In this document: in pieces, positions 46,446-57,642 of the stretch
Numbering within the stretch: position 1 is the stretch's first letter
Layout of the letters: the number at the start of each line of letters is the position of its first letter
DNA from: Plantago major
Lineage: Eukaryota > Streptophyta > Magnoliopsida > Lamiales > Plantaginaceae
DNA: 64,000 bases
Reading direction: 5' to 3'
Assembly: GCA_026545765.1 (NCBI GenBank)
Contig: CM048840.1
Coordinates: forward strand, 10,169,265 to 10,233,264
The notes under the pieces: model-generated
Told to the model about the DNA's origin: nothing
The model's database searches: none
What the model saw: only the letters and a program-made list of their open reading frames with translations
Made by a program: the position numbers and the translations under genes

Positions 46446-47267
46446 TAAACTCAAGCATGTCCTCAAGCATAGAGTGAAAAAGAATAGACAATGGGAGCTA
46501 TAGTGACTTGTCTCCTGGTGTACCTTTACAGTCATGTACAAGACTCTTCTGTGTTGGCTAACGGGTACTCTGGAAATCTTGGTTCTTCCGGTTGTTGCAG
46601 CTCCTTTACTTCCATGTGGGGGAGAGTAAGTATACAGGGGACCTGTGTGTGCACTGATATAGTTCCTAGTTTCAACCTGCAGGGCTGAGTATGGCATGGT
46701 GGTGGCTCGCAACTCACGTTGACTGCCATGTACCTTTATGGTGCAGGTACGGGCGTGAAGGTTGACAATCATGCGAGTGGTCTTGATGAACGGTCGCCCG
46801 AGTAGCAACATATCCTTCTCCATCTCTTTTCCTTTGATCCGTGTCGACTCCACAACCACAAAATCAGCCATAAAGGTATCCCCATCAAGCTCAACCAGAA
46901 CATCCTCGATAACCCCCATGCACTTGCTCCTTGATCCATTAACTAATGTGACAAAGCATTTCCTGGGTTCCAAACCCTTCAAATTTAGCTCCTCATAGGT
47001 CACAAAAGTCATCAGGTTAACCGCTGCTCCCGTATCAACAATGCCAGTCGCCTCAGAAGAATTTCCTATCCCAACTACCAAGTCGAAGCTGTTGGCATCA
47101 CTAATGCTCTTATCTGCTTTCTGGATCACTCTAGCAGTGGGTTTAACCTCAAGAACAGCCAGTTTTGCACTCGCCTCCTCTACTGGAGTCGCGACACTGG
47201 ACTTAACTACCTCATCTACTTCCTGTACCTTAACTATTCCTTGTGGCCTAGTCACCTGTGGTGCCAA
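46446..47267 (-). pseudogene. Element F retropepsin-like protease
   Basis: Aspartic protease domain of a gypsy element. From the Met at 47267, residues 60-86 read FDLVVGIGNSSEATGIVDTG and AAVNLM, giving the catalytic DTG at about 47028-47036. Then come YEELNLKGLEPRKCFVTLVN, a flap region and LLLGRPFIKTTRMIVNL. This is the standard retropepsin order, on a domain preceded by a Lys/Val/Glu-rich linker to gag. Downstream, where reverse transcriptase should start, the frame passes into unrelated sequence (YSPPHGSKGAATTG) and then the 3' tail. The open frame runs further to 46188 but that part is non-coding by comparison. The protease itself looks intact. Confidence 0.82.
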
Positions 47268-47733
47268 ATGTCTTTCGTCTTGCTTGATCTAACCATGAGT
47301 TGCGAACGATGATAGTAGGTTAGTCGAATTGATTGTAGCCTAGTGAAACTGACGCCTTCACTAATGCTATTCGTTTTTGAACTCAAGTCTGTGACATCTT
47401 GCGTAGTCAATCCCATGAATCACATGTATCCTGCTAGCTAGCTTGTTGACGTTACCACTCCATAATTTCCCCCATTCATATTTCAATCTCGTTAGTGTTA
47501 AATCGGTTTCTAGTAGCTGCAAGTAGTTGTTTACTCTAGATTATCATCTCGCTGCCAAAGCAAACAAACTTTTACTGCTTTTCATATTGTTACTTTTATT
47601 CATAAACTGAAGCTCAGCCTAGTTAAGTCCCTAGAGACCAACCTCGGGGTTAACTTCACTTCACTACAGGTTTTCGTAGTGTCGAGAGTTAGCTCTTGGC
47701 TAAGTAAACAAATATTAAAACCTGATTTGACAC
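47268..47733. other. Unassigned segment between F protease and F gag
   Basis: About 460 bases that interrupt the expected gag-to-protease coding sequence. There is no convincing open frame on either strand. It contains no LTR start or end I can match elsewhere in the window. It may be a small insertion or an expanded non-coding gap; I cannot tell which. Confidence 0.4.
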
Positions 47734-48674
47734 GTCATCTACGGTAGCAGGAAGCTTACCCCTTTCTCTCTGCTGAAGATGCCCAACCAAATCACCTAGA
47801 GTCTTCTCAAGCCGCCTCTGGGACTGCTCAATACTGTCAAACCTCTGGTCGTTCCTGCTCTGATTCTTCTATGCCTCTGCCCAGAACCATTCTAACCTCT
47901 CCATGTGATTACGGATCTCCTGATCGGCATTACCCTGCACTCTCATAGGCTAAACTTGAGTTTGCTGAGCTGGAACCTGTTGGACCGGAACCTGTTGCTC
48001 CTGTGGCGCATTCTCGTAGAAGTTATTGCCATAGCTCAAGTTGGCACGGTTCGGGTTAAAAGTTTGAATCCTGGGCCCTCCTGCATTACCACCTTGGTTC
48101 CCCCTGCAGTTCCCTTGCTGTCTAGTTTATACCCAGTTGACTACCTCCGGAGTCGGGTTCTCATTCATTATCTCAGGAAGCCTACACATGCTGGCACCAT
48201 GCCCAAAATTGCCGCACAGATTGAACCTTTCACTTACCTTTGATGTCGGGGCGCGCTGAGACATTGCCAAGCATCCTCATCTCCTTGATCTGTTCGGCCA
48301 GGTCGCAGGTACTAGGTCCCGGCGCCTCTTCCACCAGTTTCACCTCTGCTCTCCTAGATCTTCCACGTGTTCCCTTAAGCTGAGAGATAGCGGATAGTTT
48401 CGTGAAGGCCTCATTCAAAATTGTTGGAGATGTTGTAACTATGGTCCCATTAACTGTCATATCCACCATATTCTGCGCCTCCCAGTCCAATCCCTCATAA
48501 AACTTGCTACACAAATCCATCTCACTCATCCTATGGTGAGGGCACTGAGAAAGTAGGTTCAAAAACCGTCCCTAGCCTTGAAGAAGCTCTCATCGCTCAT
48601 CTGCATGAACTTCTCTACCTGGGTCCGAAGCTGCCTAGTCTTCTATGCAGGGTAGAACTTGTTCATAAATTTGA
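47734..48674 (-). pseudogene. gag: Element F gag, N-terminus cut by G
   Basis: Gypsy gag read right to left. It starts within the capsid (KFMNKFYPA at about 48643-48671, VEKFMQMSDESFF), then RCPHHRMSEMDLCSKFYEGL-like sequence and AQNMVDMTVNGTIVTTSP (about 48420-48545). A zinc knuckle near 48180-48235 has lost its first Cys (FNLCGNFGHGASMC). Then comes PEIMNENPTPEVVNWV, a Gln/Pro stretch, and RFDSIEQSQRRLEKTLGDLVG at about 47780-47850. It has several frame changes and stops. This is the usual Retrotrans_gag plus knuckle layout; its N-terminus lies beyond the G insertion, out of view. Confidence 0.8.
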
Positions 48675-50108
48675 TGTGCTCAAATTGATACTTAGAAACA
48701 AGTAGCAAGCAGTTGTTGTAGAATAAACAAAGCTAACAACAAGGTCATTCTCTAAGGAAACAATTAAGCTACCAAGCAATTGAAAGCAAATAGTCACTTG
48801 CGTAAACTGTTTGAATTGTTTGAGTTGCTAACTACTAATAACTAGGAAATAGAAAAGAAAATAACTGATTTAAATGAGAGAGAAGAGAACACAGTAGTTA
48901 GATCGAGTGGTGCTAATTCGCTCTAGGGAAATCGTTCATACTTGTCACACGGTCGGTGTACTTAAAACATTCAATCCAATTCAACCAAACGTTATTTGAA
49001 AATCTTTGAACTAGAGTAATCGTGGGTCGTCAATCCACGATCCTTAACCAAAGCCTTTTAGAGAATCTTTGAACTAGCTTACTGGATTGAAAGGTTTTTA
49101 CGAAGATATTTGAACTAGACGAACCTATATGAACGAATCCTAACCCTATAAGTGAATACGCAATCACCGTTACATCCCTACCGTGTTCGGAGTGGTTTAG
49201 CTACTCATGATAGATTGAAAGATGAAAGACTTCAAGATATTGCTCATGATAAACATAAACAAAATGATAATCGCATGCAAGCTCATACAATTCGACAAAC
49301 AAGAACAAGAACGAATTGTAAAGAGATAAACAATAGAGAATTACCACGGTGATCAGGAATTCGATATCGATAAATCAATCAAGGATAAAACCAAGCTCCA
49401 AGATATGTCTCAATGTCAAAAGTATGAATATGAAGCTTTTCTATGAACTAGGTTTTGCTCTAGGGCAAAGTGTTTTTTTTTCCCCAATAGAATGAATGTC
49501 TAATATATAACTTAAGGAGAAAAAACGGAATTAGGAAAAGAAATCGCAGAAGAAGAGGGCAGAAGAAAAAACTGGCGTCACCAGTTAGGGAACTGGCGTC
49601 GCCAGTAAAGAAAACCGGCGTCGCCAGTTTGGTTTGTCTCATCGCAGAAAAAGACTGGCGTACGCCAGTTTGATAACTGGCGTCGCCATTTCTTCTGACA
49701 TCTGTATCTTTTTCTACAGGAGAAATTTGGCTATGCTTCTGGAACGAAAGTTGTAGGCCTTTGAATTACCTTTGCATGGCCACCGAGATCATGTCAATCT
49801 AACATCATATGAGAGAGTTATGGCCAAAATGGCTAGACTGCTCCGTAAAACTTCACTTCTGCAAGCTTCGCTAAAACGGCTCTCAAATCTTCGTCCGAAC
49901 TCCGAATCCACTTCCGTTTTCGCCCAGCTACTCTACATTAAAAGATATAGAACCAAAGTTTCCACTCCGATTTTCACCTTTGGGACACAAAAATCCTACA
50001 AAACACAAACAAAGCACCAAAAGCATAAAAACGCACAAAGACACAGTAAAACCATAAACAAAGACCGCTAAAAAGGACCAAATGAGACTCTAAATTATCG
50101 TGTCATCA
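48675..50108 (-). repeat. Gypsy element G 3' LTR
   Basis: 1434-bp LTR. The plus strand begins TGTGCTCAAATTGATAC and ends GTGTCATCA. It is homologous to F's LTR but longer, with a GC-rich palindromic cluster at 49571-49689. It starts directly against F gag coding sequence (ATTTGA), so G inserted into F. The minus orientation follows from the polypurine tract on its right side (50109 onward). Confidence 0.8.
49571..49689. repeat. Cluster of five ACTGGCGTCGCCAGT-type palindromes
   Basis: Units at 49571-49585, 49592-49606, 49614-49628, 49654-49669 and 49676-49689 are near-perfect inverted repeats (ACTGGCG...CGCCAGT) spaced 6-25 bases apart. They lie inside G's LTR and are missing from F's LTR. 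The surrounding DNA is AT-rich, so they stand out in base composition. Confidence 0.9.
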
Positions 50109-50238
50109 AACTCCCCAAACCGAACCTTTGCTCGTCCTCGAGCAAACAAACAAACCTAGACAAAAACTAGACTAAAACCACGAAAACAGACAAAGAGTCA
50201 AGGTCCCAAGTGACCGAATCTACCATTGTAAACAGTAA
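50109..50238 (-). other. Gypsy element G internal 3' end, cut by E
   Basis: ACTCCCCAAACCGAACC and TTGCTCGTCCTCGAGC match F's tail at 45123-45160 (polypurine side). The match continues through CTACCATTGTAAACAGTAA, where E inserts at 50239. AGTAA (50234-50238) is E's likely left target duplication. The rest of G is beyond the window. Confidence 0.75.
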
Positions 50239-51700
50239 TGTTGGTCCAGATAACGGCAAAGTAAAAGACTAGAGGGGGGGGGGGTGAATAGTCTTTAAAA
50301 CTTTTGTCGATAAGCACAGTTTCTTAGATATCTGTGAAGATATCTGATACTTAATTTCAGAGAGCGGAAGACTTTTCTATGATAAGTGCACGTGCTCAGC
50401 AAGATAAGTAAAGCAAGTAATAGACTGCAGAAAGTAAATAACACAAGTCTTTTTATAGTGGTATCTGAAGGTGGCGTAATCCTTCAACTAATCCACTTCG
50501 GCCTTTCTCAGACCTAGAATCCACTAAGACAGATAAATGATGTAACCTTACAAATATCTTCTCCTGATTCCTAAATACACTAGGTTCCCAACCAAGTGTT
50601 CCCCCCTGAGTTATTCCCAGGCTTTCACAGCCAAGTACTTCCTGTACTCAGAAACCTTTTTGAGCTATTCCTTAGTTTCCCAAACTAAGTACTTCATGTA
50701 CTCCACGCCGATTAAGGTGTTGGTTAAGGTATATTGTCAGGTGAGATTCTTTAATAACTTGTTCAGTTATTCAGATAGCTCTATGAATCAAGTACACTTA
50801 ATACACTTTGCAATGTATGGTATCTTGTTCTTTACTGACCCAAGTCTATGATAAGTGTTTAAGAGAATGAAACTCAGATATGAAATCTTGGTTCAACTCT
50901 TTCACAAATAACAAATGCTTGTTAAGGATCATGACACTTAGAACTTTTGTGCTACTTAGAATCAAGAGCTTTGGTCGCAACAGAAAGCTTGAAGATAAGT
51001 AGTATGCTTGAGAGAGCTTGTGTGAGAGTATTCAATGTAAGTTCAGTTTTCTAAGGTGTAAGTTCTGTGTGTGTGTTCTCAAGCAGTCTAAGTGTTGATA
51101 TTTAAAGATGAATTTGAGTGCCGTTTGAATAGTATCTGTTAGGCTTAAGACAAATTCAAACTATTGATATCTGAGTATAGTACTATAGTACGCTTGTCTT
51201 CTTCTTCAGAAGCTACCATTTTTGTTCAGACATCTCTGTCTGCGCATTTAATGCATTGTACTATACTTTGTCCTGTAGTGCCAACGGAACTATGCATTGT
51301 ATCAGAGATCTTTTACTATCAGAGTTCTGTGGGCACTTTCCTCGTCTCAGAAACCTTTTATTCTCATATATCTTTTGCAACACTTGTGTTTCGAAACACT
51401 TGTTTCTTCAAGATATCTGGACATAGGTATCTGAAAAACCTTTGTCTTCAGCAATCTTGTGCAGTCTTCAAGTCTTCAAATCCATTGAACTTTTCATGCT
51501 GGATGCCTTCTTCTTGGTCTTCTTCAGAATATAAAAATTACATTTCGAGACCTAACATCCTATACAAGATTTGCTAGACTATAATACTTAGTGAGTTTCC
51601 TCTTTTACAGTGTTCAAGTGAACCAAGAGTACTAATCACCTTTCTGAGCTAAGATAAGTCATTAGGTTGCTGATCAAAATCTAAACATATATTCCTAACA
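50239..51700 (-). repeat. Element E 3' LTR
   Basis: The plus strand starts TGTTGGTCCAGATAACGG and ends ATTCCTAACA. It has a G-run at about 50273-50284 and hairpin-array units at about 50600-50705. The TATA box is altered to TATTTAAA (plus strand, 51099-51106), so the promoter of this LTR may be weak. Confidence 0.94.
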
Positions 51701-52088
51701 AATTTCCCCCATTTTGATAAGTCAACAATGACTTTCTGACCTATTACAAATCTGGATGAGGAAACAATCCACTACTTAATCATTTCTTATGATTTTTTCA
51801 AATCAGATAATTAAGTGCAGAAAGTAAACATCAACCAAATCACAAGGTGTGATCTTTGCTGACAAGTTATCTTTCATAGAAAAAGATTTCTGAGAGTAAG
51901 TTCATCAGATATGTTACAAAGAAAGTTTACAGATAAATTTAGTACATAATACAATCCAGCTCAGTCAGCAAGATACAAAAATACCTAGTAAATTAGGACA
52001 ACAGGAGTAGCCAAGCTCCAAGTAGACATCCTAATAAACTAGTCTTCAAGTCTTCAACACTTCAAGTCTTCAAAAGCAGTTCCATGGA
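51701..52088 (-). other. Element E polypurine tract and 3' untranslated region
   Basis: AATTTCCCCCATTTT at 51701-51715 is the reverse of the family polypurine tract with one change. The remainder is collinear with 28571-28943 and holds no gene. Confidence 0.88.
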
Positions 52089-53100
52089 TCAATCTGCAAA
52101 TTTCCTATCACCAAACCTTTTGATATCATCAGAGTAGTCATAGAGAAGTGTTCTGACAATCATCTCTGTGTCTCTGGCAAATCAACAGACTTCCTTGTAG
52201 GTTTTGGTAGGATTTTTCTTGGCAAAATACTTGACCCACAGATACTTTCCCCATTTCCAGGCATGCTCGATTATGATATCTGATAGCTTGAAGTATTCAT
52301 AAATGATCTTTAGATATCTGATGTCACCCTTGTATTGATCTTCAGTCAAGTAGAAGGACTCATAGGGTTCCACAGCAAGTCTTGCTCTTGTGCATGTTCC
52401 AAGTGATGTTGGGAATTCTGTGCACATCAGCTGGCTTTCCATAAGGACATTCATCAGAGAGGTCGTTTTTCATGGCTTCTATTCTCTTGATTACTTCAAA
52501 ATCCAACCAGGCTTTGATGTGGTTGGTGTTAATCAAGATTGGCTTGTCTTTTCTCCATGCCATGAGCTGTTTATGGATTGGTTATGGAAATTTTGAATTT
52601 AACAGTAGATGCTTAAGTTCCAGAATACAGTAGCCATTCTTCTGATTAATGCACCTGTAGACAGAGGAGTCACTGTTGGTCTTCACATACTCAATCTTGG
52701 CTTCTTCAGGCCTGAGTGGTAGTTGAAGTTGTCTTTGTTCAGCTCTCAGTCTGTTCCTCCTTTGTCTTGAATTCTCCTTTGGGGTAATGCTTGAAGAACC
52801 ACCCTGGATAGGCTTGGTATTTCCAGAGGGTATTTTAGATGCCAAAGGCTTTGAAGCTATGGGCTCAATAAGGCTATCAATTTTCCTTTTTCTATGAAGA
52901 GGAGCTTCATCTTCATCAGTCTCTTCATCATCATCAATATTAATATTTGTGAGACTTTTGCAGCATTCTTCATTGCCCAGGGATTTGATTTGGCCTTCTT
53001 CTTCTTCTTCTTTAGAAGATTCATCAATCCCACTTACTTGTCTTCTCCTTGGAGCCTTGGTACTCCTTGGAGGTTTTTGTGCTCTGGCCCTTGTTGTCAT
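52089..53100 (-). pseudogene. Element E ORF4
   Basis: Begins MTTRARAQKPPRSTKAPRRR at 53100 and is open to about 52582, covering the basic start, the KEEEEEGQIKSL acidic part, RQRRNRLRAEQRQ and RPEEAKIEYVKTNSDSS. A frameshift near 52580 moves the reading to the next frame (MAWRKDKPILINTNHIKAWL). Another near 52400 precedes the end domain with SFYLTEDQYKGDIRYLKIIY and HAWKWGKYLWVKYFAKK. The homologous stop is at 52089-52091. In the upstream direction the frame reads into ORF3 exon 6 across TAG and TAA codons. Product unknown, probably nuclear if the basic N-terminus acts as a localisation signal. Confidence 0.78.
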
Positions 53101-53133
53101 TCCTCTTTCAGGAAGTTAAGTGGTGGCCACTAT

Positions 53134-56100
53134 CTATAGAGCAGTCTGACTGGAGGAGGGCTCATTTATTCTGAGAGGTGGTTGTTCAGATTTTCTTTTG
53201 TTTCCTCTTCCTCTTCCTCTTCCTCTCTGAGCATCTTGATATTCTTCCCCCTTAGTCATTGTTGACTGACTAAGAATCACAAATGATTCTGAAAGAGAGT
53301 TAAAGTTGCCTTGCAGATAGTTATGCAAAGAACCAACTATTCCAGAGTGGCCTTGAGCTCCTGGTTTTGTTTGATAAGACCAGTATCCTTATCAGTGAGC
53401 TCTGCCAGTGGGCCTTGAATAGCATCTGCTTTTCCAGCAGCATAGCTAGCCTCTTCAAAGGCTTTTGCAGCCAAGTTTGGTCATCATCCCTAACCATGCC
53501 TAGATCTTTCTGAGCAACGACCAGACTGGTTGTTCTCTGAGTGATGAGCTCAGTGAATGACTTCATTTCTACAGGGACTGATGCAATGGCGGCTTTATCT
53601 TGAGAAGATAACTCCTTTTTCAATTTAGCCAGTACTTGATATCTGGTCAAGTATTCATTGGAGTTGACATTTGGCAGCTTGTTGAATATTTCAGGAGCAA
53701 TCAGCTTCCTTTTCAAATGAGAAACCGCTAAGTGTTCATTGCGGTGTTCTGCCAATGCCTTGTCTTCTTCATCATCTGAGTCATCAGCCCAGTGATCTTC
53801 ATCCTCTTGGACATTTTCATCAATGTTTTCTAGTCTAGCAACCATCTCAGAGATGGGCTTCTTTCCTTTCAGTGAGGAGGATGGTACATCTTTTGGAAAT
53901 GCAGCCTTAGCATCATGCTTGTAACTAGATACTTGCTCAGTATCTAATTCCTCAGCAATTGCCTGAACAGCAAGCTGGAGTTCTTTCATTTTAGCATAAG
54001 CTTCCATTTCCTTGATTGTTTGATCTTCAATCTTTTGGAGCTTTGCTCTGGATTCAACTATCTTTTCTTCCAGTTGAAGATGTAGTTGTTGTTCTTCCTC
54101 CACCAGTTGTTTGAGTTGATCAACTCTGGCTTGTGCATCTGATAATTTCTGAGTTGTTTCCTCAGAGTGCTCAACTACTTGTTCAGTAGTATCTTTGTGT
54201 TGGGGAGTTGGATTATTAGATCTCTGAGGAGATGGAGGAGGGGATTGCTGTGATGTCCTCTCAGTGTGCTTTTCAGCAGCTGATGCAATGTGTCCTTGTG
54301 AGATCCCTCCCGTCCCTGGTGCAGGGGCATCATCATCCTTCTTATCTTCATCCTTGTGATGGTTAGAAGGAGGATCTTCATAATTGTTTTCATCTGTTTC
54401 CTTCTCTTCCTCATCTTCAGAGACCAGGTTGATCACTTCTGGAATAGTGATTGTTTGCCCATTAACTTCCTCTTATTCAGAAGGTGTATATTGTAGAGTC
54501 TGGGGCAAAGTAGGCTTGAATGCCATCTGTAGTCTGGTCTGACCATCAGCTTGATTGAAAGCTTGGATCAGCTTTCTGGCCACTTCCTTGACAAACTCCT
54601 TATCCATCAATGTTCCGAAAGAATACTGTTCAGTGGGGAACATTGCATGGACGTAGTTTTCAAAATCAAGGGCTCGTGCTCTACTTGTGTGGTGATCAGT
54701 CACCTTTAAGATCTCAGAAAGATCGAAGCATCGGAGCTTTTGCCATTTCTTGAAGCATTTTAGATGCTTTGGCAAAGTGTGTTCCTTGAAGAAAGGAAGC
54801 AGGTCCTCTTTCTCATCAACAGGGACCTTAGTGGCACTTGTTTGAGCCTGAAAGAAAGAGTTTTGAGTTAGATTCAAAACTAGTGTAGATATATGAGTAC
54901 GAGTGTAGTTACGTTTCTGAGTTACCTGAATGAGTACATCAGGCTCAGAGACTTGTACTACTGAGGCAGAGGGTGCCTCAGATATCTTGTTGTGAGGTGG
55001 AGACTTGGAAGTCTGGTCCTCATCAACCTTTCTTTCTGCTTGATCCTAAGAATTAAAATTATCACAATACTTAGGAAATTGTCATGAAAGAATTAAGCTT
55101 CAATGATTTCTGTGTTTTCCACTTACGTCCTCAACAGGGGCTCAGAATCATTTTTCGCAGAAAATTTCTCAGTTTCAGGTGTTCTTTCTGGTGATGTTGC
55201 CTTGGGGGCATAATCAATTTCCATGGGTGCAGGAGATGTCGCAACTCTTTCCCCTTGCACTTCTACTTCTGAATGAGCATGTAAGTAGAAAGTATTTAGT
55301 AATTAGAGAAGAATTTACATTAACCCATGAGGAAGAATGTTTGTCACTGAGTTTTATATACCTTCTCACTAGAAGACTCAATGATATTTTCTTCAGAAAC
55401 CTTGATGGTCTCTGGGTCCTTTTCTGGCATTTCTGCCTTATCTTCTTCTTTCTCAGTTGGAGCCTATTAGAAACAAACACTTATTAGTCAAGTGTATAAA
55501 GCACATATCTGAGTTATATCTTAAGGAACTATTCTCTACCTGTAAGACAGGCTCAAGTTCCTTAAGTGGTGAGGCTATGGAAGCCTCCTTCTCAGATTCT
55601 GAGGTAAGCTTTGCAGCTTCCTCTTGTTGTTGTGTTTCTAAATCAGCCTGTAACAAAGAAATTATAATAAGTAACAAGATTTAGGCATAAGTTATCACAA
55701 GTAAAGAGTTAAACCATTCAGCTACCTGAGCTTTGTCAGGCTGACTGGTCTCTGGAACTTGTGAAGTTTTCATGCATTGGTCTTTTTGTTCTTTGACCAC
55801 TTCTTTGTTGGATGTTTCAGGTACTTCAGACCTTTCCTGAGTATGCAACTCAGTTGCCTCCCCTGGTTGATCATTCTGAGTAGATGTCTCAGTTTGATCC
55901 CTTTCATTGAGTTGGGGAACTTGCTCTTTTGCAGGATTTTCTTCAGCAATGAAAGATGCTGGTATCTGCAGCTCAAGTACCATTTCAGCAGTATCCTTAT
56001 CTAGCTGTTGTGGTTGTTGTGGTTGTTGTGCTTGAGACAGACTGTTGAGTGTTGAGGCAATGGCATTATCCTCCAACACTAAGCTATCACTCATCAGAGC

Positions 56101-57642
56101 ATCTTCAATATCTTTCAGTCTTCCTTGCTCTGATGGTGTAATTTGTCCAGTGACCTTGGACACAGTTGCTTCTTCAGCAACCTTTGAAACATGTGCTTGT
56201 TCAGCAACCTGTGGTGTAGGTTCTTCTTCAGATACCTCTATACCAGTTACTTTTTCAGTAACCTTAGCACTTTTTGATTTTTCTAGGACTTGAGAGATGA
56301 CTAATTCATCATCTTCATCGTTAGAGCTCTCATCAGCATTAGGAACTGATTGGTCCATAATCCCTGCGGTTTCTGTAGAAAGGGCTTGGTATCTATCACT
56401 ACTTTCTTTAGCAGCATTTATGAGTTCATCGGCAAGGCTTTCGGCAATAGTCTTAACATTTATGAAAGCACTTTCTCTTGCTGAGTCTACTTTTTTAGTA
56501 GTCGATACCTCTTTTGCAACATTGATGAGTTCATCTGCATTTATGAGTTCATCGGCAGTGGCGGCAGTTATCTGGGAATCGACAACCTCAATGGGTGTGC
56601 CTTCTGATTTGACAGCAGACTTCTTTCGTGAAGTTCTGGGCTTCTTTGTCGCAACCTTTCCCTCAGATACCTCTTCAGTCTTTCACTTCTTGGAACCTTT
56701 CTGAGATCCAGTAACCTTTTTCATCATGTTTGTATACTCATATTTGTAGAGTAGGTTACTGTTGGCTATGTCAGCCTTCTCTCTGAGCTCAATGCCAAGC
56801 TTTTCCAACCAGTAGCATATCTTTAGACCATAGCTTACTGTGGTCTTTGGCTCAGCAAGTCCCATTGCGATTTTAGGCTCAAAGCCTTGAATCTTCTTCA
56901 CAAACTTCATAAAGGCGTACTTTCCCCAATTGAAAGGGTTTTCCAGCCTTTTGTCTTGTTGTTGCAACAAGAACATCATCATCCAGCGTTCTTGGCTTAT
57001 CTGGTCAGCACCTCCTTGTAGACCATCAAAGCATCTGTGAAGAATGCATGCCAACACATCCCAGTGAACCAGCAGATGTCTGGTTCTGATGTCAGCAAGC
57101 TTGAAATCAGTGGGTGTATCTGGTTTTTCTAGATCACACACATCACTGTACAGCTGTTTTACACCTTCAAGGAGATCATCATCCTTGGTGTCTATTTCAA
57201 AATCCTTTCCAAGATTTTGAAGATCAAACAACTTACAGAAAGTTGTTAAGTCCAAAAGGATTTCCTTTCCTTGGACCTTAGTTTTTATAGACACTATTGC
57301 ACTGCCTTCAGAAACACAGGATATAATCCTGGAGTTATTGTAGAATTCTAACACATCTAGTGAAGAAATTCTACTGGGAAGAGCTGATAGAAAACCCTTG
57401 ATTTTTTCCTTTTCAAGCATGTCAAGTATCAGCTTTCTATCGGCTTGATTTTCAATAGCAGCCGTGAGGTATTCCTTAATCATGGCACCACCCCAAATCA
57501 TTCTGTGATTTGAAGTCCAATGATCGGGATTGAAGTCTCCTACCAATCGATTATTTTCAACTACCAATTCTGGTGCTTGCTTTTCAGCAGTACCAGTGGT
57601 AGTATTTTGGGATTTCTGGGTAGAAGCACGTTTTGGAGCCAT
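53134..57642 (-). pseudogene. Element E ORF3, six exons
   Basis: Exon 1 is 57642-55726, exon 2 55647-55540, exon 3 55463-55362, exon 4 about 55278-55127, exon 5 55045-54926, exon 6 from 54847. Start MAPKRASTQKSQNTTTG is at 57642. The first 319 codons are uninterrupted and show the best copy of the N-terminal domain (DHWTSNHRMIWGG, SSLDVLEFYNNSRI, HWDVLACILHRCFDGLQGG, NPFNWGKYAFMKFVKK). A CGA-to-TGA stop lies at about 56686. Exon 6 has a CAA-to-TAA stop at 54473-54475 and a frameshift near 53330, but its coiled coil is open for 371 codons (54436-53321), ending with RGRGRGNKRKSEQPP. Exon 4 is 152 nt, not a multiple of three. No family assignment is secure. Confidence 0.82.
54848..55725 (-). other. 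Five short introns in E ORF3 (between exons 1 and 6)
   Basis: Predicted introns are 55648-55725, 55464-55539, about 55279-55361, 55046-55126 and 54848-54925. Lengths and positions match B and C. In the third intron the acceptor AG has become AT (minus strand TTACAT/GCTC, plus strand GAGCATGTAAG at 55276-55286), so normal splicing there is probably lost in this copy. Confidence 0.72.

Larger units (their letters stand above)
44067..48674 (-). mobile_element. Gypsy-type element F, gag and protease only
   Basis: Minus-strand Ty3/gypsy element. On the plus strand, left to right, it has the 3' LTR (44067-45122), polypurine tract (minus-strand GGTTTGGGGAGTT type, next to 45123), a non-coding tail, protease, then gag, cut at 48675 by G. 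No reverse transcriptase, RNase H or integrase lies between protease and the 3' LTR. It is therefore either an internal deletion or a non-autonomous gag-protease element. The 5' LTR is outside the window. The left target base string is TCTGA (44062-44066). Confidence 0.78.
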
